27,520 bases of DNA, taken from JBHIBC01 sp046758905. GTDB taxonomy: Bacteria; Acidobacteriota; Polarisedimenticolia; Gp22-AA2. The first letter of the stretch is position 1, and each line of letters opens with the position of its first letter. A program made the position numbers and the translations under genes. The notes beneath the pieces are model-generated. The model did not search any database, was not told where the DNA came from, and saw only the letters and a program-made list of their open reading frames with translations. The DNA lies in contig JBHIBC010000040.1 in the NCBI GenBank assembly GCA_046758905.1, positions 1 through 27,520 of the forward strand, in the 5' to 3' direction. Of the stretch, positions 25,123 to 27,520 are shown in pieces.

Positions 25123-25968
25123 TCAGAAACGCCCGCCCGCGCCGCCCCCGCCGAACCCGCCGCCGCCGAACCCGCCGAATCCGGTCCCGCCGCCGAAGCC
25201 GCCGCCCCGGAACCCCCCGTAGTAGCCGCGTCGCCCCATGCCAGACATCAACAGGAGGAAGAACAGCGTCGGGTGCCGGATCGCGAGGTAGATCATGACG
25301 ATCAGCCCCAGCAGGCTCAGGAGGATCCTGAGCGGTCCGGGTATCCTCCCGCCGCGGGCGGCGCGCCCCGTCCGGGGGCCGGCGGCCATCCCCTCGATGC
25401 TGACGCCGTACTCGGCGGCGGGGGCCCCCGCCAGGGCGGCGTCCGTCCGGAGCAGCGCGGCGGAGTATTCGCCGACCCTCAGGTGCGGCATGGCGTACTC
25501 GTCGCGGATCCCTCCGACGCGTCCGTCCGGCAGGAACCCCTCCACGCCGTACCCGGTGGCGATGAAGAAGGAGCGTTCCTCCACGGCGAGGGCCACCACG
25601 ATGCCGCGGTCCTCTCCCTTCCTACCGACGCCCCATTCGCTGCCGACCCGGACGGCGAAGTCCTCGATCGGCTCGTCCTCGAGGCGCGGGACGGTGATCA
25701 CCACGATCGCCACCCCGGTCTTGCGGAACAGCTCGGCGTTGATCCGCTCCATCACGGCGGCGTGCTCGGCAGAGATGACCCCGGCCAGGTCGTGGACGGA
25801 CCGGTCGCTGCGAGGCGGGACCTGGATCTGGGCGGTGGCCGAGGAGAAGCACGCGACGAGGAACGCGCACAGCGATGCGGCCGCGAGCAGCGCCGATCCC
25901 GCGGCGAGCTCCGGCCGCCGCCCGGCCCGGCCGGCTCCGAACGGGCGCCCGGCCCCGGGACGCCTCAC
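25123..25968 (-). CDS. TPM-domain (YgcG-like) exported membrane protein with Gly-rich tail
   Basis: The protein has a hydrophobic signal (about 25-46: ALLAAASLCAFLVACFSSATAQ) and a TPM domain (about 50-165; VHDLAGVISAEHAAVMERINAELFRKTGVAIVVITV and RGIVVALAVEERSFFIATGYGVEGFLPDG). A transmembrane helix (about 215-240) and a Gly/Phe-rich tail (GGFRGGGFGGGTGFGGFGG) follow. TPM domains face the periplasm or lumen and are linked to phosphatase activity or photosystem repair in plants; their bacterial role is unclear. GTG25968 is chosen because ATG26091 would place 66 residues ahead of the signal, but ATG26091 has a better SD-like GGGAGAGGGG. It heads the minus-strand operon with the nucleotidyltransferase-like gene and lemA. 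Confidence 0.85.
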   Translation of the reverse strand: MRRPGAGRPFGAGRAGRRPELAAGSALLAAASLCAFLVACFSSATAQIQVPPRSDRSVHDLAGVISAEHAAVMERINAELFRKTGVAIVVITVPRLEDEPIEDFAVRVGSEWGVGRKGEDRGIVVALAVEERSFFIATGYGVEGFLPDGRVGGIRDEYAMPHLRVGEYSAALLRTDAALAGAPAAEYGVSIEGMAAGPRTGRAARGGRIPGPLRILLSLLGLIVMIYLAIRHPTLFFLLLMSGMGRRGYYGGFRGGGFGGGTGFGGFGGGGFGGGGAGGRF

Positions 25969-26194
25969 AAGCCCGGGGCCCGGGCGACCTGTTCGCCCGC
26001 GATCACCGATGGGGCTCGCCTCTTCCCGCACACGGCCCACCTCCCCGATCGCGTCTTCGGCACGGGTCCGCGCGCGGCATGTTACCACCATCGCCCGCCC
26101 CTCTCCCCGCGGAGCAGGCCACGGGTCGCCTCCCGGGGCGGCGCGCGGCCGTCTCTTGGGGGCCGCCGGGCTGGCATCGCGGGGGCCGGGGGCT

Positions 26195-26209
26195 TAGATT
26201 GAGTGCCGA
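26195..26209 (+). promoter_or_regulatory. Candidate -10 box adjacent to the PilZ start codon
   Basis: TAGATT (26195-26200) lies 8 bp before ATG26209, and no Shine-Dalgarno is visible. Together these suggest a leaderless or near-leaderless transcript for the PilZ gene. Confidence 0.3.
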
Positions 26210-26904
26210 TGAGCGGTCGCGACGGGCAGGACAGGCGCAAGCAGGCCCGCATCCAGAGGCGGCTGCCGATCCGCTTCGGGACCGAGGCGAAGATGTGCGG
26301 CGGCACCGTGGTCGACATCTCCGAGGGGGGACTGCGGGTGGAGTCGGTGGAGTCGTTCCCCGCCAACTCGGTCGTCCAGGTCTTCGTCCAGTTCCCGCGG
26401 CACGCCATCCGCCTGCGCGCGCGCGTCGCCTGGGTGTCGCCGACTTCCCCCGCCATGGGCTTCTCCTTCACCCGGCCGGAGCCGTCTCTGGCCAGGGCGT
26501 ACCAGTCCTGGATCGCCGAGGTGAAGCGGGCCGCCAGCGAGGAACCGGGGCGCGCCGGCGCCGGGGAGGCCGCCGGGTCGTCGAGCTCGGCCGCACTCCC
26601 CCCGGGTGCATCGGACGCCCGGGAGGCCCCGCCGCCCGGGGGCGATCGGCCCACGCCGGCGGGGGCCGGCGCCGCGGCCGTTTCCGCGCCGCCCAGGGAG
26701 CCGAAGGGCCCCCGGCGGCGCCGCGTCGAGACCCGCAGCGGCCAGGCATACGATGTCCTCATCGAGCGGCAGGCGGGAGAGTGGACCGTGACCATCCACC
26801 AGTCCCCTCGCCAGCCGGGCGTCACGGCTCCCGACTTCGAGCAGAGCTACCGCGACTACGCCTCGGCCGAAAGGGCCCTCGGCGACTTCCTCAAGAGCCA
26901 CTGA
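26209..26904 (+). CDS. PilZ-domain protein with separate C-terminal domain
   Basis: The 231-residue protein has a PilZ domain (about 8-105). The cyclic-di-GMP-binding motifs are R14-I-Q-R-R18 (RxxxR) and D36-I-S38-E-G-G41 (D/NxSxxG). A low-complexity Ala/Pro/Gly linker (about 108-170) follows, then a compact basic/aromatic C-terminal segment (about 172-231; VETRSGQAYDVLIERQAGEWTVTI and EQSYRDYASAERALGDFLKSH). PilZ domains are cyclic-di-GMP receptors that act on motility, secretion or polysaccharide systems; the target here is unknown. ATG26209 is preferred over GTG26203. It is divergent from the TPM operon. Confidence 0.88.
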   Translation: MSGRDGQDRRKQARIQRRLPIRFGTEAKMCGGTVVDISEGGLRVESVESFPANSVVQVFVQFPRHAIRLRARVAWVSPTSPAMGFSFTRPEPSLARAYQSWIAEVKRAASEEPGRAGAGEAAGSSSSAALPPGASDAREAPPPGGDRPTPAGAGAAAVSAPPREPKGPRRRRVETRSGQAYDVLIERQAGEWTVTIHQSPRQPGVTAPDFEQSYRDYASAERALGDFLKSH

Positions 26905-27029
26905 CGGCCCATACCGCTCCTGCGCCCCTCCCCCGCCCGGCCGCGGCGCGCCCACCACGCCCGCGAGCCGCCTTCCGGGGCCTGCTGCATAATCCCCGCG
27001 CCCGAGTGTAACCAACAGTACTCGCCGGC

Positions 27030-27052
27030 ATCCAATGGTCGAAGAGTTGGAT
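27030..27052. repeat. Inverted repeat ATCCAA-N11-TTGGAT
   Basis: A perfect 6-bp dyad with an 11-nt spacer lies 36 bp upstream of the small gene at 27088, in a locally AT-richer segment. CATAAT (26988-26993) upstream is a fair -10 box. The dyad could be an operator or a small RNA hairpin. There is no T-run, so it is not a terminator. Confidence 0.35.
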
Positions 27053-27087
27053 CGTGCAGATCGCCGCAGGCAGACACGGAGCGGCTC

Positions 27088-27261
27088 ATGACCATCGAGT
27101 ACCGCATCAAGATCGAGGGAGAGACGCACCGGATCCGGATCGAGGCTCCGGAAGAGAACACCGAGGAAAGCCTCGAGGAACTGCGGGAGTTCGCGATCTC
27201 AACCGCCTACCTCGAGCACTTCGGTTATCTTCCGAAGGGCGTCCTCAACAGCACCGACTGA
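27088..27261 (+). CDS. Small acidic protein, 57 residues, unknown function
   Basis: ATG27088 has GGAG (27078-27081) 6 nt upstream and the frame ends at TGA 27259-27261. The protein begins MTIEYRIKIEGETHRIRIEA, a probable beta hairpin with alternating hydrophobic and charged residues, and continues into an acidic helix (EENTEESLEELREFAISTAYLEHF) ending GYLPKGVLNSTD. Codon third positions are mostly G/C as in neighbouring genes. There is no signal or membrane segment. I do not recognise the family. The good SD and regular amphipathic pattern make it likely to be real. Confidence 0.6.
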   Translation: MTIEYRIKIEGETHRIRIEAPEENTEESLEELREFAISTAYLEHFGYLPKGVLNSTD

Positions 27262-27361
27262 CGCGCGGCGGCGTCCGCCGGGCCGCCCGCCGGCCTCCCC
27301 CCCCGCCCGCGGTCCGCGAGTCGACGCCCCCCGGGCATCCGCTGGAGCCGATCGGGAGAGC

Positions 27362-27418
27362 TGGCGGAGGGAGTGGGATTCGAACCCACGGAGGCGCGAA
27401 GCCTCAGCGGTTTTCAAG
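27362..27418 (-). pseudogene. 3' half of tRNA-Ser(UGA), probable integration-site remnant
   Basis: Read on the minus strand, 27418 to 27362 gives an anticodon loop CTTGAAA (anticodon TGA), the stem strand ACCGC, a long variable arm (GAGGC-TTCG-CGCCTC), a T arm (GTGGGTTCGAATCCCAC), the acceptor strand TCCCTCC, the discriminator G and encoded CCA. This is the 3' half of a class II serine tRNA. The 5' strand of the anticodon stem should be GCGGT, but the sequence there reads CCGAA, and no D arm or 5' acceptor follows within the window. The break at the anticodon loop is a known crossover site of tyrosine integrases. A tRNA intron is a less likely explanation. Confidence 0.75.
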
Positions 27419-27520
27419 TTCGGTTCCCTCGATCCCGCTTGATCCCTTCCTGTAGCATAAATTATTGGGTCCATCCGGCTTTAGCGTGGGTACAGGTCCA
27501 GCCCTCCACAGAAGAAGTAG
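27419..27520. mobile_element. Possible edge of an integrated element
   Basis: The 102 bp to the right of the tRNA break are visibly lower in GC than the rest of the window. They contain short repeats: GATCCC twice (27431-27436 and 27441-27446), and TGGGTCCA (27466-27473) with TGGGTACA (27487-27494) starting 21 bp apart, resembling integrase arm sites. A minus-strand frame enters at the window end and stops at 27481, but too little is visible to identify it. The intact tRNA-Ser would be expected at the far end of the element. Confidence 0.4.

Noticed and set aside
25123..25210. Gly-rich codon repeats as a tandem DNA repeat or CRISPR-like array
   Set aside because: They encode the Gly/Phe-rich tail typical of TPM proteins; there is no regular unit with spacers.
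27199..27474. A 91-codon minus-strand frame across the tRNA fragment
   Set aside because: Part of its sequence (EASRLRGFESHSLRQ) is the well-known artefact of translating a tRNA T-arm region.
27412..27520. Group I intron in the tRNA-Ser anticodon loop
   Set aside because: Not excluded outright, but no P/Q/R/S core elements are visible in the 100 nt available and the short repeats look like an integration junction. The 5' tRNA half would have to be found to the right.

Overview
This is a very GC-rich bacterial chromosomal segment with Gram-negative features: hflK/hflC, a periplasmic-sensor histidine kinase, and several exported proteins. Gene density is high, and many junctions are ATGA or GTGA overlaps. 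The mix of LemA/TPM, PilZ, DUF35-linked thiolase and molybdenum formate dehydrogenase would fit a soil or sediment lineage such as Acidobacteriota or Myxococcota. No phylogenetic marker is present, so the phylum is only a guess.

Layout from left to right:
(1) 52-1665 is an exported peroxiredoxin-like domain fused to a YVTN beta-propeller. Its reading frame is interrupted once, by a TGA exactly where the peroxidatic cysteine belongs (W-U-P-Y-C). A perfect 7-bp hairpin lies at bacterial-SECIS distance, so I read it as a selenoprotein.
(2) A TerB-like gene (minus strand) diverges from hflK-hflC.
(3) 4710-7134 is a thiolase-like / DUF35 / MaoC trio. The thiolase-fold protein lacks the nucleophilic cysteine, as in retro-aldolases of the Ltp2 type. 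ettA follows.
(4) A membrane-anchored HExxH peptidase (minus) diverges from an operon of a divergent malate-dehydrogenase-like Rossmann protein and three short-chain dehydrogenases. Two of these are a tandem duplication.
(5) An OmpR-type response regulator, a histidine kinase and a small secreted four-cysteine protein lie on the minus strand. A 16-bp direct repeat with 22-bp periodicity sits just upstream of the small gene.
(6) 16594-23734 holds a methylmalonate-semialdehyde-dehydrogenase-like ALDH, an NAD-dependent formate dehydrogenase (NuoE-NuoF fusion plus a 929-aa catalytic subunit) and an exported zinc deacylase.
(7) A TPM protein, a nucleotidyltransferase-like protein and LemA form a minus-strand operon, followed by a PilZ protein and a 57-codon small gene.
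(8) At the right end lies the 3' half of a tRNA-Ser(UGA) gene, cut at the anticodon loop. Lower-GC DNA follows it, which is what the edge of an integrated element looks like.

How the parts may work together: the hydratase / thiolase-like / SDR / CoA-acylating ALDH set suggests CoA-linked catabolism of a carbon skeleton by hydration, oxidation and carbon-carbon cleavage, with formate dehydrogenase supplying NADH. HflKC, LemA, TPM and the peptidase are envelope proteins, and the selenoperoxiredoxin fusion would act outside the cytoplasm. No selenocysteine machinery (selA, selB, selC, selD) is in the window and must lie elsewhere if the selenoprotein reading is right.
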